Assembly (NCBI GenBank): GCA_963805305.1
Contig: CAWDTM010000008.1
Location: forward strand, 434,001-498,000
Reading direction: 5' to 3'
DNA from: CAVXEH01 sp963805305
Lineage (GTDB): Bacteria; Chloroflexota; Limnocylindria; QHBO01
DNA: 64,000 nt
The notes below the pieces were generated by a model. It was given only the letters and a program-made list of their open reading frames with translations, did no database searches and was not told the origin of the DNA. Within the stretch, counting starts at the first letter, position 1. Each line of letters starts with the position of its first letter. The translations under genes and the position numbers were made by a program. Shown here piece after piece: positions 17,939 to 27,464 of the stretch.

Positions 17939-19660
17939 TCAGGGTCGTCGCGACCGAGGCTGGTCTGCGGCGACCGCGACGAGGCCCATCTCCTCGAGGA
18001 ATCGCGAAGGCCGCGCGGGGTCGAAGGCCAGGACAAGGCGCCGGGTCGGGCGGGTTAGCGCGACGTAGGCGAGCCGGCGCTCCTCCTCGACCGCGCGCTG
18101 CGGGTCGGCGGCGCCCAGCAGGGCGCGGCGGTTCGGGAATCGCTCCTCCTCGAAGCCGACGATCACGACCGTCGGCCACTCACGTCCCTTGGCGCCGTGG
18201 ACGGTGACGAGCTCCACGGCCGCATCCGGCACGCGGAGCCGTTGGAGCTGCTCGCGCATGCGCGCGGCCGAGGCGAGGAAGCGATCCAGCGACCGGAATC
18301 CGACCGACCAGCCCGCAAACGCGTCGAGGGCGAGTTGCTCGTCGTCGCCGAGATCGTCGGCCTGGTCCACGCGTCGCCACCCCAGGGAGGCGCGCACGGC
18401 CTGGATCGCGGCGAACGGGGGGCGATCGGCGGGGAGCCGCCGCAGCGCCTCCAAGAGCCGGGTGACTCCGGGGGAGTCGAGCGGGCCGTTCACCGCGGTC
18501 GCATGCGGTATCCCGCGACGCACGAGGGCCAGGATGATGGGCGCCAGCTCGGCCCGGGTGCGGGCGAGGAAACAGGCGCGCTCGCCATCGGCCGTGGAGG
18601 CCAGTACCAGCTCGATGAGGCGCTCGGGCCAGTCGATGGCATCGGTCGCCAGGGAGACAAGCGCCGGACCTCGGTCGCCCGGGGCACTCGCCCGTCCCGG
18701 TCCGGCCTCGATGCGCTTCGCGAAGCGCTCCACGTTGACGGCAATGAGCCGGGCAGACCGATGGACGACGATCGGAGGACAGCGGTAGTTCGTCGCCAGC
18801 TGGACGCGACGTGCCTCTGGGTAGTGGAGCCCGAAGTCGAGGATGCGCCGCACATCGGCGAGGCGCCATGCGTAGATGGTCTGGTCGTCGTCGCCAACCA
18901 CGAAGAGGTTGCGCTCCGGCTCGGCCAGGACGCGCACCAGCTGGAGCTGCGCGGCGTCCACGTCCTGGAACTCGTCGACGCACACGTGGGTGAAGCGCGC
19001 CTGCCAGCGGCGGCGGCTGACCGGGTCGCGCTCGAGCGAGGCGATCGCTTCCACGACGAGGTCGTCGAAGTCGCGGGCACCGCGCGCTGCCAGCAACCGG
19101 GCGTACAGGCCGAGGATTGGCAGGGCGATCTCCGGTGGCCGTCTTCCCTCGATCTTGGCCGCGGAGAGCCAGGTGTCCAGCGCGGCGACCCCCGGCAGGT
19201 CCGGAGCGTCCGCGGCGCGCCCGACCAGGCATCGGCGGCGAGCGGCGCGCAGGAGCGGCAGACGGTCCGGCACCAGCTCCAGGCGCGGCTGGCGCTCGAG
19301 CAGGATCTGGCGGGCCAGCGCATGGAGCGTTCGGACCTCCATGGCCTCGGCTCCGGGGAGCGACGGGGCGAGCCGCTCCGTGATCCTGGCGCGTAGCTCA
19401 GCGGCGGCATCGCGGTTGAAGGTCACCACGCAGATGCGCTCGGGCGCCGTTCCCCTCGCCATGAGGTACCCGAGACGCGCCACGAGGGTGGTTGTCTTGC
19501 CACTGCCGGCCGGCGCGATGATCTGCGCGGGACCGTCCGGCAGCGTGGCGGCCGCACGTTGCTCCGGATCGAGGCGGCGCAGCATCGCGTCGACCGACGC
19601 GGGGAGCGCAACGGGAGCGGGGGCAGCGCGATCGCCTCCGGCGTGCCGAATCGTCGTCAT
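17939..19660 (-). CDS. UvrD/Rep-family (superfamily 1A) DNA helicase, compact
   Basis: A 573-residue ATP-dependent 3'-5' helicase. Motif I is IIAPAGSGKTTTLVARL (about 48-64), motif Ia ICVVTFNRDAAAELRARI, motif II VDEFQDVDAAQ, motif III VGDDDQTIYAWR, motif IV ATNYRCPP, motif V VELVTVHGAKGREWPTVVI, motif VI ERRLAYVALTRPTRRL. At under 600 residues it is shorter than UvrD or PcrA (about 700-750) because the 1B and 2B insertions are reduced and there is no long C-terminal tail. The start is the ATG at 19,658-19,660; a GTG one codon upstream is possible. Located between uvrA and uvrC, it may release UvrC and the excised oligomer, but that is inference. Confidence 0.92.
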   Translation of the reverse strand: MTTIRHAGGDRAAPAPVALPASVDAMLRRLDPEQRAAATLPDGPAQIIAPAGSGKTTTLVARLGYLMARGTAPERICVVTFNRDAAAELRARITERLAPSLPGAEAMEVRTLHALARQILLERQPRLELVPDRLPLLRAARRRCLVGRAADAPDLPGVAALDTWLSAAKIEGRRPPEIALPILGLYARLLAARGARDFDDLVVEAIASLERDPVSRRRWQARFTHVCVDEFQDVDAAQLQLVRVLAEPERNLFVVGDDDQTIYAWRLADVRRILDFGLHYPEARRVQLATNYRCPPIVVHRSARLIAVNVERFAKRIEAGPGRASAPGDRGPALVSLATDAIDWPERLIELVLASTADGERACFLARTRAELAPIILALVRRGIPHATAVNGPLDSPGVTRLLEALRRLPADRPPFAAIQAVRASLGWRRVDQADDLGDDEQLALDAFAGWSVGFRSLDRFLASAARMREQLQRLRVPDAAVELVTVHGAKGREWPTVVIVGFEEERFPNRRALLGAADPQRAVEEERRLAYVALTRPTRRLVLAFDPARPSRFLEEMGLVAVAADQPRSRRP

Positions 19661-19851
19661 CACCGGAGCGTGACGGGCGTCCCTTACCCTCGCGTTCGAG
19701 GACGCTTATCGGCGCGGATCGGGGGTCTGTCCCGTGTCGGCGACGATCCGGCCGACTCGCTATCCTGACGATCCACGGCGGTGCAGGTCAGCACCGGGGG
19801 GCGCCGGGAACCAGTACCCGCAGGAGGACCGATCGGCCGGATGACGTCCCG

Positions 19852-21078
19852 ATGATGCGCCGCGACCGCCGCAGGAACCACGCGGTGCCGACGGCGCGTG
19901 CGAAACGCATCCGATCCGACGCCGAGCGCGAGGCCGCGATGCGCGCGGCCGACGAGCGTGACCCGTCGCCCTGGGGCGGCTCGCCCGACCGACGCACCGC
20001 GACGGCCGTGCTGTCGACCCCCGCCCGCTCCGGGCCACGTCCCCGGAAGCGAACGAGCTTCAAGCGGGTCGCCCTCACCGGAAGCCTGCTGCTGGTTGCG
20101 ATCGTCGTCCTCGGCTCGGTCCTCCTCTGGCAGCGCGTCAACGCCTTCAACGCCGCGACCTCCAGCCGGGGCACGCTCTCGAGTGCCCTGTTCGGGCCGC
20201 TGGGCGGCCACGATCGGGTCAACGTGCTGATGATCGGGTACAGCGGGGATCCGAACCACGGTGGCACGTATCTCGCCGATTCGCTGAACATCCTCTCGGT
20301 CGATCCGGGGACGAAGACCACGACGCTGATCCCCATCCCGCGCGACCTGTGGATCCAGGGCCTCCCCGAGATGCCGCACAACGGCAAGGTCAACGAGGCG
20401 TTCGCCGATGGATGGGACGCCGGGGGCTGGGAGAACGCGGGCGCCGTGGAGGCGGCGGTCGTCGCGAAGGTCACGGGCGTGCAGATCGATCACTTCATCG
20501 CCATCGACTTCGCCGGCCTGAGCGATGTCGTCGACGCGGTGGGCGGGGTCACCGTCACGAACCCGCGGGCGTTCCAGTACACCTGGTGGGAAGGCAACTT
20601 CCAGCGCGGCAGCTGGTCCGGCGCATTCAAGGCGGGCCCCATCCACCTGGGCGGGGAGGAGGCCCTCACCTATGCCCGCGCCCGGTACACGAGCGTCCCG
20701 GCCGAGTCGAGCGACTTCGCCCGATCCGTTCGGCAGCAGCGGATCATCTCGGCGCTTCGCGAGAACCTCGGGTCCGGGATCGGGTCGCTGGGCCCCGGGC
20801 TCGCGGTCATGGACGCGCTGAAGGGCCACCTCCACACGGACCTTTCGGCGTTCGACCTCTTCCTGCTCTCGGGCCACCTCCACGTGGACCGGCGCCTGGA
20901 GCTCAAGGAGGACGTGGCCCTGAAGGCGGGTCGCAACGATGCCGGCTCGTACATCCTCTTTCCCGTCGGGGCGGACACCCTTGGCGACTATGCGCCGCTC
21001 CGGCGCTTCATCGCCACCGGGCTCGCCAAGCCGATCCCCTCGCCCAGCCCGACGCCAAGCCCCACCCCGGCCAGCTAG
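19852..21078 (+). CDS. LytR-CpsA-Psr (LCP) family cell-wall ligase
   Basis: A 408-residue membrane protein. A basic N terminus of about 70 residues precedes one helix (VALTGSLLLVAIVVLGSVLL). The extracytoplasmic LCP domain shows NVLMIGYSGD, ADSLNILSVDPGTKTTTLIP, the conserved arginine motif IPRDLWIQGL, KVNEAFADG, and FIAIDFAGLSDVVDAVGGV with the final arginine region ARARYTSVPAESSDFARSVR. LCP enzymes transfer lipid-linked glycopolymers to peptidoglycan. The tail is a Pro/Ser/Thr repeat (SPSPTPSPTP). The ATG used is one of two adjacent; an AGGAGG lies 24 nt upstream, too far to decide the start. Presence of LCP suggests a peptidoglycan-attached glycopolymer. Confidence 0.88.
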   Translation: MMRRDRRRNHAVPTARAKRIRSDAEREAAMRAADERDPSPWGGSPDRRTATAVLSTPARSGPRPRKRTSFKRVALTGSLLLVAIVVLGSVLLWQRVNAFNAATSSRGTLSSALFGPLGGHDRVNVLMIGYSGDPNHGGTYLADSLNILSVDPGTKTTTLIPIPRDLWIQGLPEMPHNGKVNEAFADGWDAGGWENAGAVEAAVVAKVTGVQIDHFIAIDFAGLSDVVDAVGGVTVTNPRAFQYTWWEGNFQRGSWSGAFKAGPIHLGGEEALTYARARYTSVPAESSDFARSVRQQRIISALRENLGSGIGSLGPGLAVMDALKGHLHTDLSAFDLFLLSGHLHVDRRLELKEDVALKAGRNDAGSYILFPVGADTLGDYAPLRRFIATGLAKPIPSPSPTPSPTPAS

Positions 21079-21107
21079 CCCGCGTCGTCGTCGCCGCGCC
21101 ATCGGCC

Positions 21108-21113
21108 TAGAAT
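21108..21113 (+). promoter_or_regulatory. -10 box of uvrC (leaderless start predicted)
   Basis: TAGAAT followed by six nt and then the uvrC GTG, the same geometry as uvrA. No -35 match to TTGACA is evident. Confidence 0.55.
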
Positions 21114-21119
21114 CGGACC

Positions 21120-23093
21120 GTGCCAGCCGCTCCCGACCGCGATCGAGACACGCACCTCCGCGCCATCCTCCGCCAGCTCCCGACCAGCCCCGGCGTCTAC
21201 CTGATGAAGGGCGCCGATGCCCGCGTGCTGTACGTGGGCAAGGCCGATGTCCTCCGCCACCGCGTCCGCTCCTACTTCGGCAGCAAGGCCGGGCTGGACT
21301 CGCGGATCCTGCGGATGGTCGCCGAGGTCGCTGACATCGAGTACATCGTTACCGACACGGTATCGGAGGCCTTTCTCCTCGAAGGGAACCTCATCAAGGA
21401 GCATCGGCCGCGGTTCAACATCCGCCTCCGCGACGACAAGAGCTACCCGTTCGTGAAGATCACGCTGGGCGAGGATTTCCCGCGGATCGTGCGAACTCGG
21501 AAGCTCGCCCGGGACGGGAGCCGCTACTTCGGGCCGTACGCCTCCGCATCGAGCGTCGACGAGACGCTGAAGCTGCTCCGAAAGATCTTCCCGTTCCGGA
21601 CCTGCAACCTGGAGATCCCCGAGGGGAAGCGCGTCCTCGAGCGGCCGTGCCTGCTCTACTACATCAACCGCTGCCAGGGACCGTGCATCGAGGCGATCGG
21701 CAAGGCCGAGTATCGCGGGGCCATCGACCGGGTGGTCGACTTCCTGGACGGCAAGCAGGAGGGGATCGCGCGCGAGCTGGAGCGCGAGATGGCCGAGGAC
21801 GCAGAGGCGCTCCGATATGAGGCAGCCGCGGTGGCGCGCGACAAGCTGCGTGCCGTGGAGCGGACGATCGAGCAGCAGAAGATGGCGGCCTATGCGACGA
21901 CCGAGGAGGACGTGGTGGGGATGGCGCGCGAAGAGGGGGAGGCCTGCCTCCAGCTCTTCGTGATCCGCAACGGGAAGATGATCGGCCGCGAGCATTTCAT
22001 CGTCGAGAACGCGGCGGCGGCGACCGATGGCGAGGTGCTGGGCTCGTTCCTGCAGCAGTACTACTCGGCGGTGGAGCGGCCGCCCCGCGCGGTGCAGCTG
22101 CCGGCCGACCCGGCCGATGCCGACGTCCTCTCAGCATTCCTTGCCGACCGTCGGGGATCCCGGGTCGCCCTGCACGTCCCGGCGCGCGGCGAGAAGCGGC
22201 GCCTCGTGGCCCTGGCAACCCAGAACGCGGTGGAGGCGCTCGCCAAGGAGCGCGCAGAGTGGCTGGCGGACGAGGGCAAGCGTGACGAGGCGCTCACCCA
22301 GCTGGCGGAGGCGCTGCACCTGGACCGACCGCCCGAGCGGATCGAGTGCTACGACATGAGCAACATCTCCGGGACGAGCGCCGTGGGGAGCATGGTCGTC
22401 TTCATCAACGGCCGCCCGGAGCCGCGCGAGTACCGGCGCTTCCGCATCCGCTCCGGCGACACGCCCGACGACTTCCGGATGATGGCCGAGGTCCTCCGCC
22501 GCCGGTTCACGCGCGCGGCGCGCCTCCGCGCCGAGACGGGGGCGCTCTCGCTGGCCGCGGTCGGTGCGGACGAGGCGCCCGAGGACGAGCTGGACGAGCC
22601 AGGGGCCGATGGCGGCGCGTCCGCAAGCGGGCGCGATGGCGGCTGGGCGTTGCCCGACCTGGTGATCGTCGACGGTGGGAAGGGCCAGCTCTCGGCTGCG
22701 GTCGGGGTCATGGACGAGCTGCAGCTGACCGACGTCCCGCTCAGCGGTCTCGCCAAGCGCTTCGAGGAGCTCTACGTTCCCGGCAGGTCGGATCCGATCG
22801 TCCTGCCGCGTCGGAGCCAGGGTCTCTACCTGGTCCAGCGCATCCGGGATGAGGCGCATCGGTTTGCGATCACGTACCACCGCCAGGTGCGCGGCAAGCG
22901 AGCGCTGCGATCCGAGCTCGATGACGTGCCCGGCATCGGGTCCGGCCGCAAGAAGGCGCTGCTCAAGCGGTTCGGCAGCGTGCGGCGCATCCGTGAGGCG
23001 AGCGTCGAGGAGGTCGCCGGCACGCCGGGGATCAGCCGCGAAATCGCGGAGCGGGTGAAGAGCCATCTCGCCCGCGAGGGGATGCTCGCCTGA
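21120..23093 (+). CDS. uvrC: excinuclease ABC subunit C
   Basis: A 657-residue dual-incision nuclease of nucleotide excision repair. N-terminal GIY-YIG domain (SPGVYLMKGADARVLYVGKA, about 22-100) makes the 3' cut; a UVR helix pair lies around 205-240; the RNase H-like domain (ECYDMSNISGTSAVGSMVVF, then LVIVDGGKGQLSAA) makes the 5' cut; two helix-hairpin-helix motifs finish the protein (LDDVPGIGSGRKKALLKRFG, VEEVAGTPGISREIAERV). There is a Gly/Asp/Glu-rich insertion of about 40 residues before the VDGGKGQ motif, containing GADGGASASGRDGG. The GTG start sits at the predicted transcription start. Confidence 0.97.
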   Translation: MPAAPDRDRDTHLRAILRQLPTSPGVYLMKGADARVLYVGKADVLRHRVRSYFGSKAGLDSRILRMVAEVADIEYIVTDTVSEAFLLEGNLIKEHRPRFNIRLRDDKSYPFVKITLGEDFPRIVRTRKLARDGSRYFGPYASASSVDETLKLLRKIFPFRTCNLEIPEGKRVLERPCLLYYINRCQGPCIEAIGKAEYRGAIDRVVDFLDGKQEGIARELEREMAEDAEALRYEAAAVARDKLRAVERTIEQQKMAAYATTEEDVVGMAREEGEACLQLFVIRNGKMIGREHFIVENAAAATDGEVLGSFLQQYYSAVERPPRAVQLPADPADADVLSAFLADRRGSRVALHVPARGEKRRLVALATQNAVEALAKERAEWLADEGKRDEALTQLAEALHLDRPPERIECYDMSNISGTSAVGSMVVFINGRPEPREYRRFRIRSGDTPDDFRMMAEVLRRRFTRAARLRAETGALSLAAVGADEAPEDELDEPGADGGASASGRDGGWALPDLVIVDGGKGQLSAAVGVMDELQLTDVPLSGLAKRFEELYVPGRSDPIVLPRRSQGLYLVQRIRDEAHRFAITYHRQVRGKRALRSELDDVPGIGSGRKKALLKRFGSVRRIREASVEEVAGTPGISREIAERVKSHLAREGMLA

Positions 23094-23098
23094 TCGCG

Positions 23099-23128
23099 TT
23101 GCGGGTCGCGACCGGTCGCCCCTATAAT
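23099..23128 (+). promoter_or_regulatory. promoter of secD
   Basis: TTGCGG (23099-23104) and TATAAT (23123-23128) with an 18-bp spacer: a consensus -10 and the best complete housekeeping promoter in the window. It begins just after the uvrC stop. Confidence 0.65.
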
Positions 23129-23160
23129 CGCGCGGCCCGCCGCGAGGAGCGGCGTGTTCT

Positions 23161-24576
23161 GTGTCTGCGCCATCGCGTTCGCGATTGGTCGCCCGACTCC
23201 GAGCGAAAGGACCAGTTGGCCGAAGCATGACCTGGCGCCGCATCGCCCCGTGGCTGATCATCGTGATCGCCGTCCTGGCCACGTACTACGACCTTCCCCG
23301 CAAGACCCTGGGGCTCTACAACACTGCCACGAACTCGAGCACGCTTCCCGCGCCGGGTCTCGGCGGCGACGCGCACACGGTCCTTGGCCTGGACCTCCAG
23401 GGCGGGATTCGCGTCACGCTCAAGGTGAACCCCCAGCCCGGCCAGGCAGTGACCGATGACGACGTGAGCGTGGCCCGCAACATCATCGAGCAGCGGGTCG
23501 GCGGCCTGGGCGTCAGCGAGCCGCAGGTGAGAACGGAGACGAACGGGTCCGGCGATCGGCTCATCGTGGTCGAGGTGCCGGGCGTCTCGAACGTCGACGA
23601 GGTCCGCAAGCTTGTCGGGTCGACCGGCCTGCTGCAGTTCATCGACCCGAAGTCCGAGACGCTCTCCGTGGGGCAGGACATCACGACCCTCCTGCAGCAG
23701 GGCAGCATCGGGGTCATCTTCAACGGTGGGGCGATCAACGCGGGGAGCGTCGCGCCCGATTCGCAGAACGGTGTCCTGGGCGTCAGCTTCAGCCTCGACA
23801 GCCAGGCGACCACCGATTGGTGCGCCTACACGACCGCGCACGTGAACCAGCCCGGTCCGGTGGCGCTCGACGGCAAGATCATCACCACCCCGAACATCCA
23901 GAGCGCAATCTGCCAGGGGACCACGATCATCACCGTGGGGACCGGGACGAGCGCCGAGCAGGAGCGGACGACCCTCTACAACCAGCTGCGTTACGGCGCC
24001 CTGCCGGTGGGCCTGCAGGAGGTCGGCTTCGACAACGTCGCCCCGACCCTGGGCCGCGGCTTCCTGACGCAGGCCCTCTTCGCGGGTGGCATCGGCCTCC
24101 TCCTCGTGCTGCTCTTCATGATCGGCAGCTACCGGCTGCCGGGGGTGCTCGCCTCGCTGGCCCTCATCTTCTACACGCTCGTGAACTACGGGATCTTCCG
24201 GATCATCCCCGTGACGCTGACCCTTGCCGGGGTGGCGGCCTTCATCCTGTCCATCGGCATGGCGGTCGACGCCAACATCCTCATCTTCGAGCGGATGAAG
24301 GAGGAGATCCGGGCCGGCAAGACGCTGGGACCGGCCATCGAGGCGGGCTTCAACCGCGCCTGGTCGAGCATCCTCGACTCGAACGTGAGCTCCCTGCTCG
24401 TGGCGAGCTGGCTCTACTGGCAGGGGACCACGGTCGTCCGCGGGTTCGCCCTGGTCCTGATCATCGGCGTCCTGATCAGCATGTTCAGCGCCATCACCGT
24501 GACCCGCACCATGCTGCGCTGGGTCGTCCGCCGAGAGTGGGGACGTCGCATCGAGCTGTACCACGTGGAGCGCTGA
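23161..24576 (+). CDS. secD: protein translocase subunit SecD
   Basis: Up to 471 residues. SecD with SecF uses the proton gradient to pull secreted proteins through SecYEG. One N-terminal helix (IAPWLIIVIAVLATYY), the periplasmic P1 region with LGLDLQGGIRVTLKV, and five C-terminal helices including LSIGMAVDANILIFERMKEE, the conserved RND motif. The GTG at 23,161 has GAGGAG 11 nt upstream; the ATG at 23,227 gives a shorter N terminus more typical of SecD and is a real alternative. secF starts 3 nt after the stop. Confidence 0.93.
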   Translation: MSAPSRSRLVARLRAKGPVGRSMTWRRIAPWLIIVIAVLATYYDLPRKTLGLYNTATNSSTLPAPGLGGDAHTVLGLDLQGGIRVTLKVNPQPGQAVTDDDVSVARNIIEQRVGGLGVSEPQVRTETNGSGDRLIVVEVPGVSNVDEVRKLVGSTGLLQFIDPKSETLSVGQDITTLLQQGSIGVIFNGGAINAGSVAPDSQNGVLGVSFSLDSQATTDWCAYTTAHVNQPGPVALDGKIITTPNIQSAICQGTTIITVGTGTSAEQERTTLYNQLRYGALPVGLQEVGFDNVAPTLGRGFLTQALFAGGIGLLLVLLFMIGSYRLPGVLASLALIFYTLVNYGIFRIIPVTLTLAGVAAFILSIGMAVDANILIFERMKEEIRAGKTLGPAIEAGFNRAWSSILDSNVSSLLVASWLYWQGTTVVRGFALVLIIGVLISMFSAITVTRTMLRWVVRREWGRRIELYHVER

Positions 24577-24579
24577 CCC

Positions 24580-25647
24580 ATGTATGACATCGTCGGCAAG
24601 CGCCGCTGGTACTTCCTGTTCAGCGCCCTCATCACCGTCCCCGGGCTGATCTTCATCGTGCTGGGCGGTCTCAAGCCCACCGTGGACTACACCGGAGGAA
24701 CGGTCTGGCAGGTCCGCTTCGCCGACCGGCCCGCACCGGCGGAGGTGCAGGCGGCCCTCGTCCAGCTCGACCACCCCGAGGCCACCGTCAGCGCCCTCGC
24801 CGACGGGTATCTCTCGATCCGCACGCGTCCCATCGACCTGCTGCCGCCGTCGACCCCGGAGCCGGTGCCGTCGGTGATTCCGAGCGCATCGGCGGCCGCC
24901 TCGGCGAGCGCCGCGGCGGCGGCGACGGCGAGCCCGTCGGTCACCCCGGTGCCGAGCCCCGTGGCGAGCGCATCGCCGGTGCCAGTCCCGGCGGGCACCC
25001 CCTTCGACACGCTGCGCACGGCCCTCGTGGCACGCTTCGGGGCGGCGGAGACCGCCAGCGCCACCACGGTTGGACCGCTCATCGGCTCGGACCTGATCCG
25101 CAGCTCCGCGATCCTGATCATCGTCGGTGAGCTCTTCATCCTCGCCTACCTGTGGTTCCGGTTCGGCTTCCGGTTCGGCACGGCCGCCATCGTGGCGCTG
25201 CTCCATGACGTCATCGTCGTCGTGGGCACTTTCGCGATCCTCGGCTACTTCTTCGGGCTGGAGTTCGACGCCCTCTTCGTCACCGCGCTGCTCACGATCA
25301 TCGGCTTCAGCGTCCACGACACGATCGTGGTCTTCGACCGCATCCGGGAGAACCGCATCCGCCACGCGGGCGAGCCGTTCGGGGCCATCGTCAACCACTC
25401 GATCCTGCAGACTCTTGGCCGCTCGATCAGCACCAGCATGACGGTCATCGTGACGCTGACGGCGCTGCTCCTGCTTGGCCCGGTGACCATCCGGACCTTC
25501 ACCCTGGCGCTGCTCATCGGCGTCATCAGCGGGACCTACTCGTCGATCTTCAACGCAAGCCAGATCCTGGTGGCGTGGTACGAGTGGGACGCTCGCCGGC
25601 GGGCCCGCACGGGCAGCGGAAGGCAGGTCCGTCCGCTCAGCCGATAA
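24580..25647 (+). CDS. secF: protein translocase subunit SecF
   Basis: A 355-residue partner of SecD. N-terminal helix, then KPTVDYTGGTVWQVRF (the GGT motif), the periplasmic region, and five C-terminal helices with IIGFSVHDTIVVFDRIRENR. Between the P1 half and the membrane half there is an unusual Pro/Ala/Ser spacer of about 60 residues (STPEPVPSVIPSASAAASAS and onward), which lengthens the protein beyond the usual size of about 300. It would lie outside the membrane. Typical spacing for a secDF operon. Confidence 0.93.
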   Translation: MYDIVGKRRWYFLFSALITVPGLIFIVLGGLKPTVDYTGGTVWQVRFADRPAPAEVQAALVQLDHPEATVSALADGYLSIRTRPIDLLPPSTPEPVPSVIPSASAAASASAAAAATASPSVTPVPSPVASASPVPVPAGTPFDTLRTALVARFGAAETASATTVGPLIGSDLIRSSAILIIVGELFILAYLWFRFGFRFGTAAIVALLHDVIVVVGTFAILGYFFGLEFDALFVTALLTIIGFSVHDTIVVFDRIRENRIRHAGEPFGAIVNHSILQTLGRSISTSMTVIVTLTALLLLGPVTIRTFTLALLIGVISGTYSSIFNASQILVAWYEWDARRRARTGSGRQVRPLSR

Positions 25648-25680
25648 CGGAACCGGCAGCCGGCGATACGCGCTCGCGGC

Positions 25681-25686
25681 TACCAT
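25681..25686 (+). promoter_or_regulatory. -10 box of recJ
   Basis: TACCAT, seven nt before the GTG at 25,694. It overlaps the alternative ATG at 25,685, which would then lie upstream of the transcription start. Confidence 0.45.
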
Positions 25687-25693
25687 GGCCTCC

Positions 25694-27457
25694 GTGATCC
25701 CGCCGCGCCTGGAATGGCTCCTCCCGGAGCCGATCGCCCTCCCGCCGGAGCTGCCCGGCTTCGGCGCGCCGGTCGCGACCCTCCTCGCGCGCCGAGGGAT
25801 CACCGGCCCGGCCGCCCTGGAGCGATTCCTCTCGGCGAGCGCGGCCACCCTGCATCCGATCGAGCTGATGGCCGATGCGGAGCGAGCCCTCGACCGCATC
25901 GAAGCGGCCATCGCGGCGGGGGAGCGAATCGCCATCTGGGGTGACTACGACGCGGACGGGATGAGCGCCGTCGCCGTCTGGGTCCTGGCCCTGCGGGCGC
26001 TCGGGTCGGACCCGATCCGCCACGTCCCATCCCGGTTGTCGGAGGGCTACGGCCTCTCCGGATCCGGGCTTGCCGCGTTGGCGGATCGCGGCGTCGGGCT
26101 CGTCATCACCTGCGACTGCGGCGTCACGAACGTCGCCGAGGTCGAAGTGGCGCGAAGCCTGGGCCTCTCGGTCATCATCACCGATCACCACCTGCCCGGC
26201 CCCGCGCTGCCGGACGCCGCGGCGGTCGTCGACCCGCATCGTGCGGACTGTCGCTACCCGGACGAGGACCTGACCGGAGCCGGCCTCTCGTTCCGCCTGG
26301 GAACCGCACTGCTCGCGCGCCGCGGGATCGTGGCGGAGGACTTGGCCGCTTTGGCGGCCATCGGCACCGTCGCCGATCTCGCGCCCATGACCGGAGAGTC
26401 GCGCACCATCGTCACCCTCGGCGTGCAGCAGCTCGCCGCCACCAATCGCGCGGGACTGCGCGCGCTGCTTGCGCGCTCGGTGAGCGACCCCGGGCAACCC
26501 ACCGCACGCGACCTCGCGTATGCCATAGCGCCGCGGATCAATGCGGCCGGACGCATCGCGGATGCCGAGCTGGCCATGGGCCTTCTCGTCTCCGATGACC
26601 CGGCCGAGGCGGAGCGCCTGGCGGACGAGCTCGAGATCGTCCATCGCCGCCGCCGGGAGCTCACCGCGACGGCACTCGACGAGGCGCGGCAGTGCGTGGC
26701 CGGCGCGGGCGTGCCCGACGGCACAGGTCCGCTCGTGATCCGCAACGACGGCTGGGAGCCGGGCCTGATCGGCCTGCTTGCCGGTCGCCTCGCGGACGAG
26801 CTGGGCCGGCCCGTGGCGGTGGTCAGCGCCGCCGACCAGGAGCTACGCGGCTCGGTGCGCGGCCCTGCAGACTTCCACGTGGCCGCAGCCCTCGAGGCCT
26901 GCGCCGCCCACCTCACCAAGCGTGGCGGGCACGCGGCGGCGGGCGGCTTCAGCCTCGCCGCGGAGGGATGGGATGGGTTCGAGCAGGCGTTCCGGGCACT
27001 GCCCCGGCCGTTCCCGGTCGATGCGCCGCCGGGCGGCGAACGACCGGGCAGCCTGACGGTGGACCTGGTGCTGCCCGCCGCGCGCGTGGGATGGCCGCTC
27101 GCCGCCGAGCTGGCTCGCCTGCAGCCGTACGGCCCGGGCAACGCGGAACCGGTCCTGGCGGTCACCGGGTTCGTGGTCGGTGACGTGCGACGAGTCGGAG
27201 CCACGGATGCACACATCGCATTCCGCATGCGACGCGGGCTGGAGACGGTCGACGCCGTCTGCTTCGGCGCGCCGGCAGACCGGTCGCTTCCGCGGCCGGG
27301 GAGCCCGGTGGATCTCGTCGGCACCCTGGAGCGCGATCGCTACCTGGGCATGGATCGGCTCCGCCTCCGTGTCCTCGACTATGCCGATGCCGCTCTCAGC
27401 CCGTTGGTGGCGCGTCGCCGGGGTCCTGCCCGCGAGGCCGTGCCCGTGGCCGGGTGA
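25694..27457 (+). CDS. recJ: single-stranded-DNA-specific exonuclease RecJ
   Basis: A 587-residue 5'-3' ssDNA exonuclease of the DHH family acting in recombination, base excision and mismatch repair. The metal-binding motifs are GDYDADGMSAVAVWV (motif I), VITCDCGVTN (motif II) and IITDHHLPGPALPDAAAVVD (motif III, DHH). The DHHA1 domain has TKRGGHAAAGGFSLA, and the C-terminal OB-like domain follows (LQPYGPGNAEPVLAVTGFVV). I prefer the GTG at 25,694 because of the -10 box geometry; the ATG at 25,685 adds three residues. pyrF starts 7 nt after the stop. Confidence 0.95.
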   Translation: MIPPRLEWLLPEPIALPPELPGFGAPVATLLARRGITGPAALERFLSASAATLHPIELMADAERALDRIEAAIAAGERIAIWGDYDADGMSAVAVWVLALRALGSDPIRHVPSRLSEGYGLSGSGLAALADRGVGLVITCDCGVTNVAEVEVARSLGLSVIITDHHLPGPALPDAAAVVDPHRADCRYPDEDLTGAGLSFRLGTALLARRGIVAEDLAALAAIGTVADLAPMTGESRTIVTLGVQQLAATNRAGLRALLARSVSDPGQPTARDLAYAIAPRINAAGRIADAELAMGLLVSDDPAEAERLADELEIVHRRRRELTATALDEARQCVAGAGVPDGTGPLVIRNDGWEPGLIGLLAGRLADELGRPVAVVSAADQELRGSVRGPADFHVAAALEACAAHLTKRGGHAAAGGFSLAAEGWDGFEQAFRALPRPFPVDAPPGGERPGSLTVDLVLPAARVGWPLAAELARLQPYGPGNAEPVLAVTGFVVGDVRRVGATDAHIAFRMRRGLETVDAVCFGAPADRSLPRPGSPVDLVGTLERDRYLGMDRLRLRVLDYADAALSPLVARRRGPAREAVPVAG

Positions 27458-27464
27458 GCAGCTG

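Noticed and set aside
17877..18068. 63-codon plus-strand frame over the helicase 3' end
   Set aside because: Arg/Ser/Ala-rich shadow of the helicase gene; the 13-codon frame with a Shine-Dalgarno is the better candidate.
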